From: an uncultured Prevotella sp.
GTDB lineage: Bacteria; Bacteroidota; Bacteroidia; Bacteroidales; Bacteroidaceae
Length of the DNA stretch: 64,000 bases
Direction of reading: 5' to 3'
Assembly (NCBI GenBank): GCA_946186115.1
Contig: CAMHLV010000004.1
Coordinates: 1-64,000, forward strand
The stretch's first letter is position 1, and each line of letters opens with the position of its first letter. Under the pieces are notes generated by a model. The model had not been told where the DNA came from, did no database searches, and was given only the letters and a program-made list of their open reading frames with translations. Below, in pieces: positions 8,430-18,600 of the stretch. Position numbers and translations under genes: made by a program.

Positions 8430-9683
8430 TTAGTCAAAGAATCCCGGTTGCTTATAGTCGATGCCTAGTTCGCGATCGACAGTGGCAAGTATTCCCTGAA
8501 CCTGTCCAAGGGCAAACATTCGTCCCAGCAGAGTGTAGCCAGCATTATGGCCATGGCTCGACTCGTCCATGATGCCGCCAGGCTGGTCGGTAAACGTCAT
8601 GCCGTGGTCAACGCGCATAGGCAGTTGTGGATTCTCTTTCTCAAAGATGCGGCAGAGCTCGATGATGTCGGCACGTCCGCCCAGGTGAGATGCTTCGGTG
8701 AAGTCGCCGTTGGGGAAGATATGGCATGAGCGCAGATGCACGAAGTGGGTGCGTGATGCAAACTTGCGTGCCAGGTCAACCACATTATTGTAGGCTCCTG
8801 CCGACAGGCTTCCTGCGCAGAATGTGAGACCATTGTGCTTGTTGGGCACTGCATCGAGGAACCACTGGATATCCTCCTCGGTACGGACGATGCGCGGCAG
8901 TCCGAGAATCTCGATGGGTGGGTCGTCGGGGTGTACACACATATTCATGCCGCATTCCTCGCAGACAGGCATGATAGCCTCCAGGAAGTATTTCATGTTC
9001 TCACGTAGCTTGGCCTTGTCGATGCCTTTATATAGATCGAGGAACTCGCGGAACTTCTGCACGGGGGCTTCGTCGTTCTCAGAGAAATTGCCGGAAACGA
9101 ATCCCTGTGTCTTGATAACGATATTCTCTACCAGCTTATGATCTTTTTCCGGTGTCATCGTCTTTGCCAGCTCGTCGCACTCTGCCAGCACGTTGCGTCC
9201 TTCGCCCCAGCCTTCGGGGAACCTGAACTTTGCCCACTCCTCGCGGGCACCCTCACGCTTCAGGATGTAAATGTCGAAGTAGGCAAACTCGGCATAGTTG
9301 AAGTATAGGTTAGTGGCACCGTTGGGATTGTTGTGGAAAAGGTCGGTGCGAGCCCAGTCGAGTACAGGCATGAAATTATAGCAGATGCAGCGGATGCCCT
9401 CTGCCGACAGGTTGCGCAGCGACTGCTTGTAAACCTCAATCTGCTCGTCGCGGTCGGGACCTCCGTATTTGATGGTTTCCACCACGGGCAGCGACTCTAC
9501 TACACTCCAGCGCATACCGTAACTCTCGATATACTCCCGCAAGTCGCGGATTTTTTCACGTGTCCACACCTCGCCGAGGGGGACGTCGTGCAGAGCAGTA
9601 ACGATGCCCTCCACGCCGATTTGTCTCAACATGGCAAGAGTAATTTTATCCTTCTTGCCAAACCATCTCCAGGTTCTTTCCAT
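8430..9683 (-). CDS. uxuA: D-mannonate dehydratase
   Basis: A 417-residue TIM-barrel enzyme that dehydrates D-mannonate to 2-keto-3-deoxy-D-gluconate in the glucuronate pathway. Family features include NMCVHPDDPP with the metal-site region, FCAGSLSAGAYNN with its Cys, HLRSCHIFPNGDFTEASH, and MRVDHG near the C terminus. The start MERTWRWFG is typical of UxuA. The gene is divergent from the glycan operon at 9837, with back-to-back promoters in a 153-bp spacer, which fits shared control by uronic-acid-containing glycans. The rest of the uronate pathway is not in the window. Confidence 0.95.
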   Translation of the reverse strand: MERTWRWFGKKDKITLAMLRQIGVEGIVTALHDVPLGEVWTREKIRDLREYIESYGMRWSVVESLPVVETIKYGGPDRDEQIEVYKQSLRNLSAEGIRCICYNFMPVLDWARTDLFHNNPNGATNLYFNYAEFAYFDIYILKREGAREEWAKFRFPEGWGEGRNVLAECDELAKTMTPEKDHKLVENIVIKTQGFVSGNFSENDEAPVQKFREFLDLYKGIDKAKLRENMKYFLEAIMPVCEECGMNMCVHPDDPPIEILGLPRIVRTEEDIQWFLDAVPNKHNGLTFCAGSLSAGAYNNVVDLARKFASRTHFVHLRSCHIFPNGDFTEASHLGGRADIIELCRIFEKENPQLPMRVDHGMTFTDQPGGIMDESSHGHNAGYTLLGRMFALGQVQGILATVDRELGIDYKQPGFFD

Positions 9684-9724
9684 AATATAATAATACGGTT
9701 ATAGTAATTTCTGAATTATGAGTG

Positions 9725-9756
9725 CAAAGATACAAAATATTTCCGATACTTCCAAA
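9725..9756 (-). promoter_or_regulatory. Bacteroidetes-type promoter for uxuA
   Basis: On the minus strand: TTTG (9753-9756), 20 nt, TATCTTTG (9725-9732). A full consensus match, 41 bp before the uxuA start. Confidence 0.78.
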
Positions 9757-9796
9757 TTATATCTACGTAAAGCTCTGCTTTTCGATTTTTTTTCCG

Positions 9797-9804
9797 TATC
9801 TTTG
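9797..9804 (+). promoter_or_regulatory. -7 element for the glycan operon
   Basis: TATCTTTG at 9797-9804, 32 bp before the aldo/keto reductase start. No good TTTG element is seen at the expected distance, so an activator may be needed. Confidence 0.55.
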
Positions 9805-9836
9805 CAAACTGAACAATCACAAAAACCTAAAGAGAG

Positions 9837-10805
9837 ATGGAACCATACAAAGCTGACGAACTCAGATACGAACGAATGGCTTTTGAGCGTTGCGGGCGCT
9901 CAGGTGTGCTGTTGCCCAAGGTAAGCCTTGGTATGTGGCATAACTTCGGGGGAGTGGATGCTTATTCACGCTCGCGCAGTATAATAAGGTATGCCTTCGA
10001 CCATGGTGTTACCCACCTTGACCTGGCCAACAACTACGGTCCTCCCTACGGATCGGCTGAAGAGACCATGGGGCGCTTGATGGATGATGACCTCAAGTCA
10101 TATCGCGACGAGCTCTTTATCTCTACCAAGGCAGGTTATGACATGTGGCCTGGTCCCTATGGCAACTGGGGCTCTCGCAAATATTTGATGGCCTCGCTCA
10201 ACCAGAGTCTGAAGCGTATGCACTTGGACTATGTCGATTTGTTCTATTCTCATCGCTATGATCCTGATACTCCGCTTGAGGAGACTCTTCAGGCATTAGT
10301 CGATGTCGTTAGGCAGGGTAAGGCTCTCTATGTAGGTATATCCAACTGGCCGTTAGAGCCCCTACGAACAGGTATAGAGTATCTGCGCCTGCACGATGTT
10401 CCTCTGCTCATCTATCAGGGCCGGCTCAATATGTTGAATCGTGAGCCGATAGACAAAGGCATCCTGAAACTTTGTCACCAAGAGGGTGTTGGCTTCATAG
10501 CATTCTCTCCGTTGGCACAAGGTCTGCTTACCGACCGTTATCTTAACTGCAGTCCTGTTTCGGGAGGAAAAGTAGATGGCGTACCACAAGACTCCCGAAT
10601 GGCAAAGGAGAAATTCCTGCGCAGTGAGATGCTTACTCCTGAACTGTTGTCACAACTTAGGGCCTGGAATGCTGAGGCTGAGGCTGCCGGACAGACATTG
10701 GCGGAATACGCCCTTCGCTGGATATTGCAGCAACAGGGCGTGACGTCAGTACTCGTGGGTGCCAGCAGTATAGAACAGATGGAAAAAAACTTGAAGTGTA
10801 TATAA
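9837..10805 (+). CDS. Aldo/keto reductase, YghZ-like
   Basis: A 322-residue TIM-barrel NADPH-dependent reductase. The catalytic tetrad is visible as Asp62, Tyr67, Lys98 and His139 (HLDLANNYG, FISTKAGY, FYSHRYD). The GPPYGSAEE and GPYGNWGSRKY segments resemble E. coli YghZ, an L-glyceraldehyde 3-phosphate reductase, and Kv-beta-like reductases. It is the first gene of a probable four-gene operon with GH31, GH2 and GH105-GH106 enzymes; the GH31 start follows 13 bp later. No signal peptide is present, so it acts in the cytoplasm, perhaps on an aldose or aldehyde released by glycan breakdown. The substrate is not known. Confidence 0.9.
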   Translation: MEPYKADELRYERMAFERCGRSGVLLPKVSLGMWHNFGGVDAYSRSRSIIRYAFDHGVTHLDLANNYGPPYGSAEETMGRLMDDDLKSYRDELFISTKAGYDMWPGPYGNWGSRKYLMASLNQSLKRMHLDYVDLFYSHRYDPDTPLEETLQALVDVVRQGKALYVGISNWPLEPLRTGIEYLRLHDVPLLIYQGRLNMLNREPIDKGILKLCHQEGVGFIAFSPLAQGLLTDRYLNCSPVSGGKVDGVPQDSRMAKEKFLRSEMLTPELLSQLRAWNAEAEAAGQTLAEYALRWILQQQGVTSVLVGASSIEQMEKNLKCI

Positions 10806-10818
10806 ACCTATTATAATA

Positions 10819-13263
10819 ATGAAAAGTCATTTCTTCACTGCCGTGGTACTGCTGTGGGCCTGCAGCCTTACTACAACCGCACAGCATGTAACCGTCGGAC
10901 AGACCGAAATAAGCGTGACATTCTTTACTCCGCGTACAGTACATATTACAAAGCAACTGAAAACGGCTCAGTCCGCACGTTCCAGTATGGTTGTTACGGC
11001 AAAGCCTGCTCAAGGGCTGAAACTACGTACTACAGACAACAGCCGTGCGCTGACCGTTGGTAGCGATGTGCTGACCGTTAGCGTCGATAAGCGTACCGGA
11101 CTCGTGACTTTTTCAGGACGTGGTGTCAACATCCGTGAGCAGGAGTACTCGTTCGAACCGCGTACCAGTGGCCCCGACCAAGGCTCATATCGAGTGAATA
11201 CCACATTCAATCTAATGAAGGGCGAGCATATCTATGGCCTTGGAACACTGCAAGACGGGCAGCTGTCGCACCGCGGCAAACGTGTCGATATGGAACAGTC
11301 GAACCTGCAGGACTTTCAGAACGTGTTTCAGGGACTCCACGGCTGGAGCATCTATTGGGACAACTATTCGCGTACGGTATTTGATGCCACTCATGGCGAC
11401 CGGATGATGCTGTCGTCGGAGATAGGCGATGGTGTTGACTATTATTTCATGCTTGGAGGGTCGGCTGATGGCAACATAGCCGAGATGCGCAACCTGTCGG
11501 GACAGGTGCCAATGTTCCCGCTGTGGACCTATGGCTATTGGCAGTCAAAGGAGCGCTATAAGTCGTCGCGTGAACTCCTCGACGTACTGCATCACTACCG
11601 TAATGACGGCGTTCCCCTAGATGGAATTATTCAGGATTGGCAGTATTGGGGCTCCAATTATACTTGGAACGCCATGGAATTTCTGCATGATGATTTCCTT
11701 GACGGACGTCAGATGATAGATGAGGTACATCGCCAGCATGCACATTTCATGATTAGCATCTGGGCCAGTTTCGGTCCTATGACCAAGCAATATCGTGAAC
11801 TGGACTCGTTGGGATTGTTATATGATTTCCAGACGTGGCCGCAGAGCGGACTATCGTCATGGCCGCCACGTATGGACTATCCCTCAGGAGTTCGTGTCTA
11901 TGATGCGTTTAGTCCCAAAGCCCGAGAGATATATTGGCGTCACCTTACGCGACTGCTCAATGATGGCACTGATGCGTGGTGGATGGATTCAACCGATCCA
12001 GACTGTTTCTATCCAGAGGATAAGGAATACGACCATTCAGCAGGAGATGGTACATGGCGCCGTTATCGCAACGCATTCCCCTTGGCTACTGTCAGTGGTG
12101 TCTATGACGGTCAACGTAATACTCCCTCATCGTCAAAACGCGTATTTATCATGACGCGCTCAGCCTTTGCCGGACAGCAGCGTTATGGTTCCGGTCTGTG
12201 GAGTGGCGATGTAAGGTCATCATGGGAAGTGCTGCGTCATCAGATACCCCTTGGCCTTAATTACACACTTACCGGCTGTCCCAATTTTAATACAGACATA
12301 GGTGGTTTCTTCTGTTCTGACTATAACACCCGCGGCAGTGGCTCTGCTCCGCGAAATCCCCAGTTCCAGGAACTCTATGTGCGTTGGATGCAGTATGGAC
12401 TGTTCTGTCCTGTTTTCCGCTCACATGGTACCGACTGTTCACGTGAGGTGTGGGAGTTCGGGAAACCAGGCGATGCTGTTTACGATGCCATTGTCAGCAC
12501 CATCCGCTTCCGCTATCGTCTGTTGCCATATCTCTATAGTATGGCATGGCAGGTTACCAGTGCTAATGGAAGTTATATGCGACCGCTGTTTGCCGACTTT
12601 GCTGCCGACCGTCGCACGTGGACGGAGCCACGTGAGTTTCTCTTTGGCCGCAGTATCTTGGCAGCCCCCATAGTGAATGCACAATACACACCCGAGGCAG
12701 TCAACCGTCAGAAGCCTGACAACGATAAACTCGACGCACAGGGACTCGATGGCTGGAGCGTAAATACTTCTGTTACCACTAGCGAAGGTTACCCCATGGT
12801 GGATTTTTCGCAGGCTAAGACAACAGACTGCTACCTGCCTAAGGGGACTGTCTGGTACGACTTCTGGACCAACCGTCAGTATAGGGGCGGACAGAACGTA
12901 ACCGTTACTTCATCGCTCAACCGTGTTCCTATGTTTGTCCGTGGCGGCAGCATCGTGCCCCTTGGGCCAGAGATGCAGTATGTCGGCGAGCATTCGTGGG
13001 ACAATATTGAATTGCGTGTCTATCCAGGTGCCGATGCTCAGTTTATGCTCTATGAAGACGAGGGCGACAATTATAACTACGAGCAGGGGCAGTATGCCAC
13101 CATTCCTATGACATGGAATAACGCACACCGCACCCTTACAATCGGTCAGCGTTACGGTCAGTATCCTGGCATGCTTACGTCGCGCCAGTTTACTGTTGTT
13201 CTGCCTGATGGAACTCGTCGCGAAGTCCGTTACGATGGCGCAGAAGTTAGCGTGTCATTCTGA
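10819..13263 (+). CDS. GH31 family alpha-glycosidase (alpha-xylosidase or alpha-glucosidase)
   Basis: An 814-residue secreted enzyme with a signal peptide ending near SLTTTAQ. The GH31 barrel is clear: DGIIQDWQYWG, the nucleophile region DAWWMDSTDPD (Asp390 likely the nucleophile) and WSGDVRSSWEVLRHQI (Asp464 likely the acid/base), followed by NTDIGGF. The WW-D-S/T-D/E-PD form is usual in the alpha-xylosidase and related branches rather than in YicI. A C-terminal beta domain with a YEDEGDNYNYE motif follows. It retains substrates from alpha-linked side chains, such as xylose of xyloglucan, but specificity cannot be settled from sequence. The GH2 gene starts 51 bp later. Confidence 0.9.
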   Translation: MKSHFFTAVVLLWACSLTTTAQHVTVGQTEISVTFFTPRTVHITKQLKTAQSARSSMVVTAKPAQGLKLRTTDNSRALTVGSDVLTVSVDKRTGLVTFSGRGVNIREQEYSFEPRTSGPDQGSYRVNTTFNLMKGEHIYGLGTLQDGQLSHRGKRVDMEQSNLQDFQNVFQGLHGWSIYWDNYSRTVFDATHGDRMMLSSEIGDGVDYYFMLGGSADGNIAEMRNLSGQVPMFPLWTYGYWQSKERYKSSRELLDVLHHYRNDGVPLDGIIQDWQYWGSNYTWNAMEFLHDDFLDGRQMIDEVHRQHAHFMISIWASFGPMTKQYRELDSLGLLYDFQTWPQSGLSSWPPRMDYPSGVRVYDAFSPKAREIYWRHLTRLLNDGTDAWWMDSTDPDCFYPEDKEYDHSAGDGTWRRYRNAFPLATVSGVYDGQRNTPSSSKRVFIMTRSAFAGQQRYGSGLWSGDVRSSWEVLRHQIPLGLNYTLTGCPNFNTDIGGFFCSDYNTRGSGSAPRNPQFQELYVRWMQYGLFCPVFRSHGTDCSREVWEFGKPGDAVYDAIVSTIRFRYRLLPYLYSMAWQVTSANGSYMRPLFADFAADRRTWTEPREFLFGRSILAAPIVNAQYTPEAVNRQKPDNDKLDAQGLDGWSVNTSVTTSEGYPMVDFSQAKTTDCYLPKGTVWYDFWTNRQYRGGQNVTVTSSLNRVPMFVRGGSIVPLGPEMQYVGEHSWDNIELRVYPGADAQFMLYEDEGDNYNYEQGQYATIPMTWNNAHRTLTIGQRYGQYPGMLTSRQFTVVLPDGTRREVRYDGAEVSVSF

Positions 13264-13314
13264 TGACTTATCACATCATTAATACTGATAGTGACTAATC
13301 TCTCTTGACTGATT

Positions 13315-15675
13315 ATGAAGGCTATTACCATACTACTGACATTATTATTTCCCTCAACACTATGCGCTCAGCGCACGGTGGTCTGTCTCAATGATGGCTG
13401 GGAGTTTTCGCGTGACTCATTGTTCACTAATGTGGAACATGTCGATGTGCCGCACGACTTCCAGATTAGTCAACCGTGGATGCCGCCTGCAGCTGATGAG
13501 CGTGCCGACAACAGCGATGTTGCTGCAAATGTCAAGAGCCGTCTCTCGGCCAGGGGGTTTAAGGAGATGGGAGTGGGATGGTATAGGAAAGTATTGAAAA
13601 ATATATCTCTCACTACTCAAAACTCAATACTTCTTGATTTTGAGGGCATCATGCTGGTAGGCGATGTCTATTTGAACGGACGGCATATTGGTGGCACAGA
13701 CTATGGATATGTCGGTTTCGAACTGGATATCACAAACTTGGTGAAGGAAGGTGACAATGTGCTCGTGGTGAAAGCCTCGACGATGGCGGAAAAAAACTCA
13801 CGCTGGTACACTGGTGGCGGCTTGTTCCGTAACGTCAGCATGGTGACAATGCCGCGTGACTTGCATTTCTCCCGTCATCCACTGCGAATCACTATGCGTT
13901 CCAACCGTTACGTCAATATAGGTGCGGAGATATGTTATCGCACAAAGATTAAAGAAATCTATATCGATACCAAACTCTATTCCCCCTATGGCCAGTTGAT
14001 TCATCAGCAGTCCGACACGGCACGACGCATTACTCCTGCACGAACTTTTGAAGTGCCTCTGCGTGAGATAACTGTGGATAATGCAATGTTGTGGGATATA
14101 GATACCCCACAATTATACCGCATTGTGACGACATTGCGACGTGACGATGGAAGTGTGGCCGACGAAGTGACGGAGGAATTCGGTATACGAACCATAGAGA
14201 TTGGTCCAGACTATGGGCTGAAACTCAACGGGCGCAAGGTGCTGCTGAAGGGCTATGCCAATCACCATACGCTTGGAGCTCTGGGTGCTGCCGCCTATCC
14301 ACGTGCCATCGAGAAGCGGCTGAGGCTGATGAAGCAGTTTGGCGTGAATCATGTGCGAACCTCACACAATCCCTATAGTCGTGATTTCATTCGCTTGTGC
14401 GACCGCCTCGGACTGTTGGTGGTTGATGAATTGTACGACAAATGGACTTTGCAGCATACCGGTGGACGTATTCCTTTTATGAACCATTGGGCACAAGATT
14501 TAGAAGAGTGGGTTCGTCGCGACCGCAATTCACCATCAGTGGTGATGTGGAGTCTGGGCAATGAACTGCAACAGGATGCCAGTCAGCCGTTCAACGACTT
14601 CGGAGTGACGTGTTATAAGATGATGCGCCCCGTGGTGGCCCGTTTTGACTCTACTCGCAAGGTCACTGTAGCCATGCATCCCCGCTATCGTAACTGGCAG
14701 ACCGACTCGCTGCCTTGCGATTTGGCAATGCTGACCGATGTGCAGGCATATAATTATAGGTATATGTATTTCCCCGGCGACGGGCACCGTTTTCCATGGA
14801 TGACGTTCTATCAGAGTGAGGCTTCTGTCAGCAATATGGGTCCAAACTATCTTGAGATGAATCTCGATAAAGTGATTGGACTGGCCTACTGGGGAGCCAT
14901 TGACTATCTGGGAGAGTCGCAGGGTTGGCCAGCCAAGGGCTGGAGCCAAGGTGTGTTCGATATCTCTTTGGAACCTAAGCCCAAGGCATATCTGATGAAG
15001 AGCCTTTTCATGCCCGACGAGCCTATGGTACACATTGCCGTCATCGAAGATGGCAAGAGCGATATGTTATGGAACGGTGTACAGACGGGCAATCAGCGAT
15101 TGTCAGAACAATGGAACCGCCCAAAGGGCTGTACGGTGAGTCTTTATACATATACCAATTGCGACGAGGTGGAACTGCTACTCAATGGTCGCAGCCTGGG
15201 GCGTAAGGTCAATCCCCAAGACCCTAAGTTGCGCAACCAGATTCGCTGGAGCGACATCGCTTACAACCCTGGAACATTAGTGGCTGTTGCCTTCCGCAAC
15301 GGCAAACCAGTGGCTCGACATCACTTGGAGACATCAGGCAAAGCCGTACGCCTTGTAGCTACCACCGACAACTCCTCATGGCAGGCTGATGGTATGGACC
15401 TGCAGCATATCCGTTTAACGGCTGTAGATGCCAAGGGACGCCGCGTACTCACAGCCACCGGCGAGTTGACATTTAGCATAGAGGGTGATGCCCGTATTGT
15501 GGCTGTAACAAATGGAGATATTGCCAGCGATGAGCTGAATACCACTAATCACCTGCACTTGTGGCAGGGGTCAGCAATGGTCATTCTACGTGCCGGACAT
15601 CATCCTTCGAAGATAACGCTCAAGACTACGTCGCCAGTTTACAAGACACTAACTACTAAAATAGAAACAAAATAA
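13315..15675 (+). CDS. GH2 beta-galactosidase or beta-glucuronidase-like hydrolase
   Basis: A 786-residue secreted GH2 enzyme with a signal peptide ending near PSTLCAQ. The jelly-roll domain, Ig-like domain and barrel occur in the usual order. HVRTSHNPYSRDFIRLCD is the family signature. The acid/base is Glu417 in SLGNELQQ, and the nucleophile is Glu502 in TFYQSEAS. After the barrel come DUF4982-type and Ig-like C-terminal domains with LLLNGRSLG. A degenerate heptanucleotide array (13608-13635) encodes a Ser/Thr-rich strand in the N-terminal domain. Many such enzymes remove beta-galactose or other side chains from plant polysaccharides; substrate is uncertain. Six bp separate it from the next gene. 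Confidence 0.9.
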   Translation: MKAITILLTLLFPSTLCAQRTVVCLNDGWEFSRDSLFTNVEHVDVPHDFQISQPWMPPAADERADNSDVAANVKSRLSARGFKEMGVGWYRKVLKNISLTTQNSILLDFEGIMLVGDVYLNGRHIGGTDYGYVGFELDITNLVKEGDNVLVVKASTMAEKNSRWYTGGGLFRNVSMVTMPRDLHFSRHPLRITMRSNRYVNIGAEICYRTKIKEIYIDTKLYSPYGQLIHQQSDTARRITPARTFEVPLREITVDNAMLWDIDTPQLYRIVTTLRRDDGSVADEVTEEFGIRTIEIGPDYGLKLNGRKVLLKGYANHHTLGALGAAAYPRAIEKRLRLMKQFGVNHVRTSHNPYSRDFIRLCDRLGLLVVDELYDKWTLQHTGGRIPFMNHWAQDLEEWVRRDRNSPSVVMWSLGNELQQDASQPFNDFGVTCYKMMRPVVARFDSTRKVTVAMHPRYRNWQTDSLPCDLAMLTDVQAYNYRYMYFPGDGHRFPWMTFYQSEASVSNMGPNYLEMNLDKVIGLAYWGAIDYLGESQGWPAKGWSQGVFDISLEPKPKAYLMKSLFMPDEPMVHIAVIEDGKSDMLWNGVQTGNQRLSEQWNRPKGCTVSLYTYTNCDEVELLLNGRSLGRKVNPQDPKLRNQIRWSDIAYNPGTLVAVAFRNGKPVARHHLETSGKAVRLVATTDNSSWQADGMDLQHIRLTAVDAKGRRVLTATGELTFSIEGDARIVAVTNGDIASDELNTTNHLHLWQGSAMVILRAGHHPSKITLKTTSPVYKTLTTKIETK
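13608..13635 (+). repeat. Degenerate in-frame heptanucleotide array in the GH2 gene
   Basis: Four 7-bp steps (TCTCACT, ACTCAAA, ACTCAAT, ACTTCTT) within the jelly-roll domain. Weaker than the others, but in the same period and on the coding strand. Confidence 0.45.
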
Positions 15676-15681
15676 ACAAAA

Positions 15682-18600
15682 ATGAACAAACTACTTCTCT
15701 TATTATTTGTCTGTTGCAGTTCTGTTGCAGCATCCGCACAGCCTGAGGTTCTGAAGGCTGCCCAGACAACTAACGACTACTTCATGGCAAAGTACAGTGA
15801 CCCCACAGAACCCACCTTCGTTAATAGGATGCGTGAGAGCAATCTTTGGACCCGCGCCGTATATTACGAGGGCCTGATGGCACTATACGGCATTGACCCT
15901 CAACAGCGCTATCTGGACTATACCGAGCGCTGGGCCAACCATCACAAGTGGCAGGCCCGTGGCGGAAACGGCTCTACTAATGCCGACAACCAGTGCTGCG
16001 AACAGACTTATATCGAGTTGCACTTGCTGACGGGTAAAGGAACTCTTGAACCTACCAAGGAAAACCTGCTGCAACAGATAGCCACAGGGCGCACAGACTA
16101 TTGGACATGGATTGACGCCATCCAGATGGCCATGCCTATCTACGTGAAGATGTATGCTATCACAAAGGAACTGCGCTATCTTGACTATGCTATGCAGAGC
16201 TATCGCTGGACACGCAACGAGTGTGGAGGAGGATGCTTCAATACGCCTGAAGGGTTATGGTGGCGCGACAAAGACTATGTGGCGCCATACAAGGAGAAAG
16301 ACGGCAAGAACTGCTACTGGAGTCGTGGCAACGGCTGGGTATATGCAGCTTTGGTGCGTTCTTTGGATGTGTTGCCCCGCAAGAGCAAGGAATACAAGGA
16401 ACTGAAGCGTGATTTCCTCATTATGAGCGAAGCATTGCTGAAATGTCAGCATGCCGACGGATTCTGGCATGCCAGTCTGGTAAGCGATGTTGACTATCCT
16501 GATCCCGAGATGACGGGTACTGCTTTGTTCCTCTATGGTATGGCATGGGGACTGCAGCAGGGACTGCTGAAAGACGACAAATATCGTAGTGCTTGCGACC
16601 TCGCGTGGACAGCATTGGAGAAGTGCCTTCACGCCGACGGATTCTTAGGATGGAACCAAGGTACCGGTAAAGACCCCTCGGCAGGACAGCCCGTCACATT
16701 TAACAGTATGCCCGATTTTGAAGACTATGGCACGGGTTGTTATCTGTTGGGACTGACGGAATACTATAAACTTCTTAAGTCCGAGGGCAGGGTGGCTCCG
16801 CATGCCATGTCATGGCCTGTGCCGAAGCCTGAGGCCAGGGCTGGCACACGCTGGTGGTGGCTGGGATCAGCAGTTGACAAAGATAACTTGAGGTGGAACT
16901 TATCAGAATATGCACGTGCGGGCATTGGAGCAGTGGAGATAACACCGCTTTATGGTGTTCAGGGTAACGACCAGAACAATATTCCTTTTCTTTCTCCACA
17001 ATGGATGACTACTCTGAAAACGGTAGAGGAAATGGGACGGCAGATGGGAATCCAGATAGATATGAATTGCGGTACTGGCTGGCCTTTCGGTGGCCCTCAG
17101 GTACCATTGGAACAGGCCGCATGCAAAGCCATCTTCAAGGATACTGTGATAAATGGTTCTGCTGTTTACTCCGTCGAAATAGGGCGCACCAAGCAGAAAG
17201 TGAAGCGCGCTGCACCCGGCGGAGAGGGCTGGGTGGTAGATCATTTCGACCGTGATGCCGTCAAGAACTATCTCGATCGCTTTGAGAAAGCTTTTGCAGA
17301 GTCGGGCGTAGCATATCCCAACACTTTTTTCAATGACTCCTACGAGGTTTACCGTGCCAACTGGACTCCCACTCTATTCGATGAATTCCAGAAACGGCGC
17401 GGCTATGACCTGCGCCAGCATCTGCCCGAATTGTTGGGCGACAGCGTGGCTGGCAGCATGCCTTCCAATCAAGTCCTTACCGACTACCGTGAGACGCTCA
17501 GTGACATGCTTCTGGAGAACTTTACGCAGCAGTGGGTAAGTTGGGCACACAAGCATGGCGTCAAGGTGCGCAACCAGGCACACGGATCACCAGCCAACCT
17601 GCTTGACCTTTATGCTGCCGTGGACATTCCTGAGATAGAGGGTTTTGGACTCTCCGAGTTTGGCATCAAGGGACTTCGCACTGATCCTGGTATGACGCGC
17701 AAGAATTTCAGTGATGTGTCGATGCTGAAGTATGCGGCTTCGGCAGCTCATGTAACAGGCAAGCCGCTTACTTCGAGCGAGACCTTTACATGGCTCACCG
17801 AGCATTTCCGCACTTCGTTGTCGCAGATGAAGCCCGACCTCGACCTGATGTTCACCTGCGGTGTCAACCATGTCTATTTCCATGGCTCCTGCTACACCCC
17901 CAAGGATGACCCCTGGCCGGGGTGGAAATTCTATGCTTCCATCGATATGAGTCCTACTAACAGCATCTGGCGTGACGCCCCTTATCTTATGAAATATATC
18001 GAGCGATGCCAGAGCTTTTTGCAGATGGGTGAGCCCGACAACGACTTTTTGGTCTATCTGCCAGTGAGAGATATGTGGCGACTTCGCGGTCCGCGCAACG
18101 ACGACGATAAGACGGCCAGCCCCAACCGCCGGGGCGGCGAGGACCTGCTGATGCAGTTTGATATCCATACCATGGGGGAGAAGTCACCGCAGTTTATCCG
18201 CAGCATCCTCACCATCGACAGCCTGGGCTACGATTGCGACTACATCAGCGACCGCCAGCTGGCGAAAGTGCGCATAGAAGATGGCATGCTGGTCACAGAG
18301 GGTGGTACTCGCTATAGTGCCCTTATCATCCCTAGCGGCACCACCGTTGATTCTCGCCTGAAGGCATTGCTGGAACCTCTCGAGTCGTTTGTAATTCATG
18401 GTGAAAACTCCAGCGAAATGGCTCGTTTTGCTAATGCCGAGGCCATGAAGTGCGACTTTGGTTTGCGTGCCATACGTAGGAAGAGGGCAGATGGCTACCA
18501 CTATTTCATTGCTAACCTGACACCGCGCGACATAGTGGGCGATGTCACGCTGGCAGTACCTTTCGGACAGGCCACATTCTACAATCCTATGTCTGGCGAC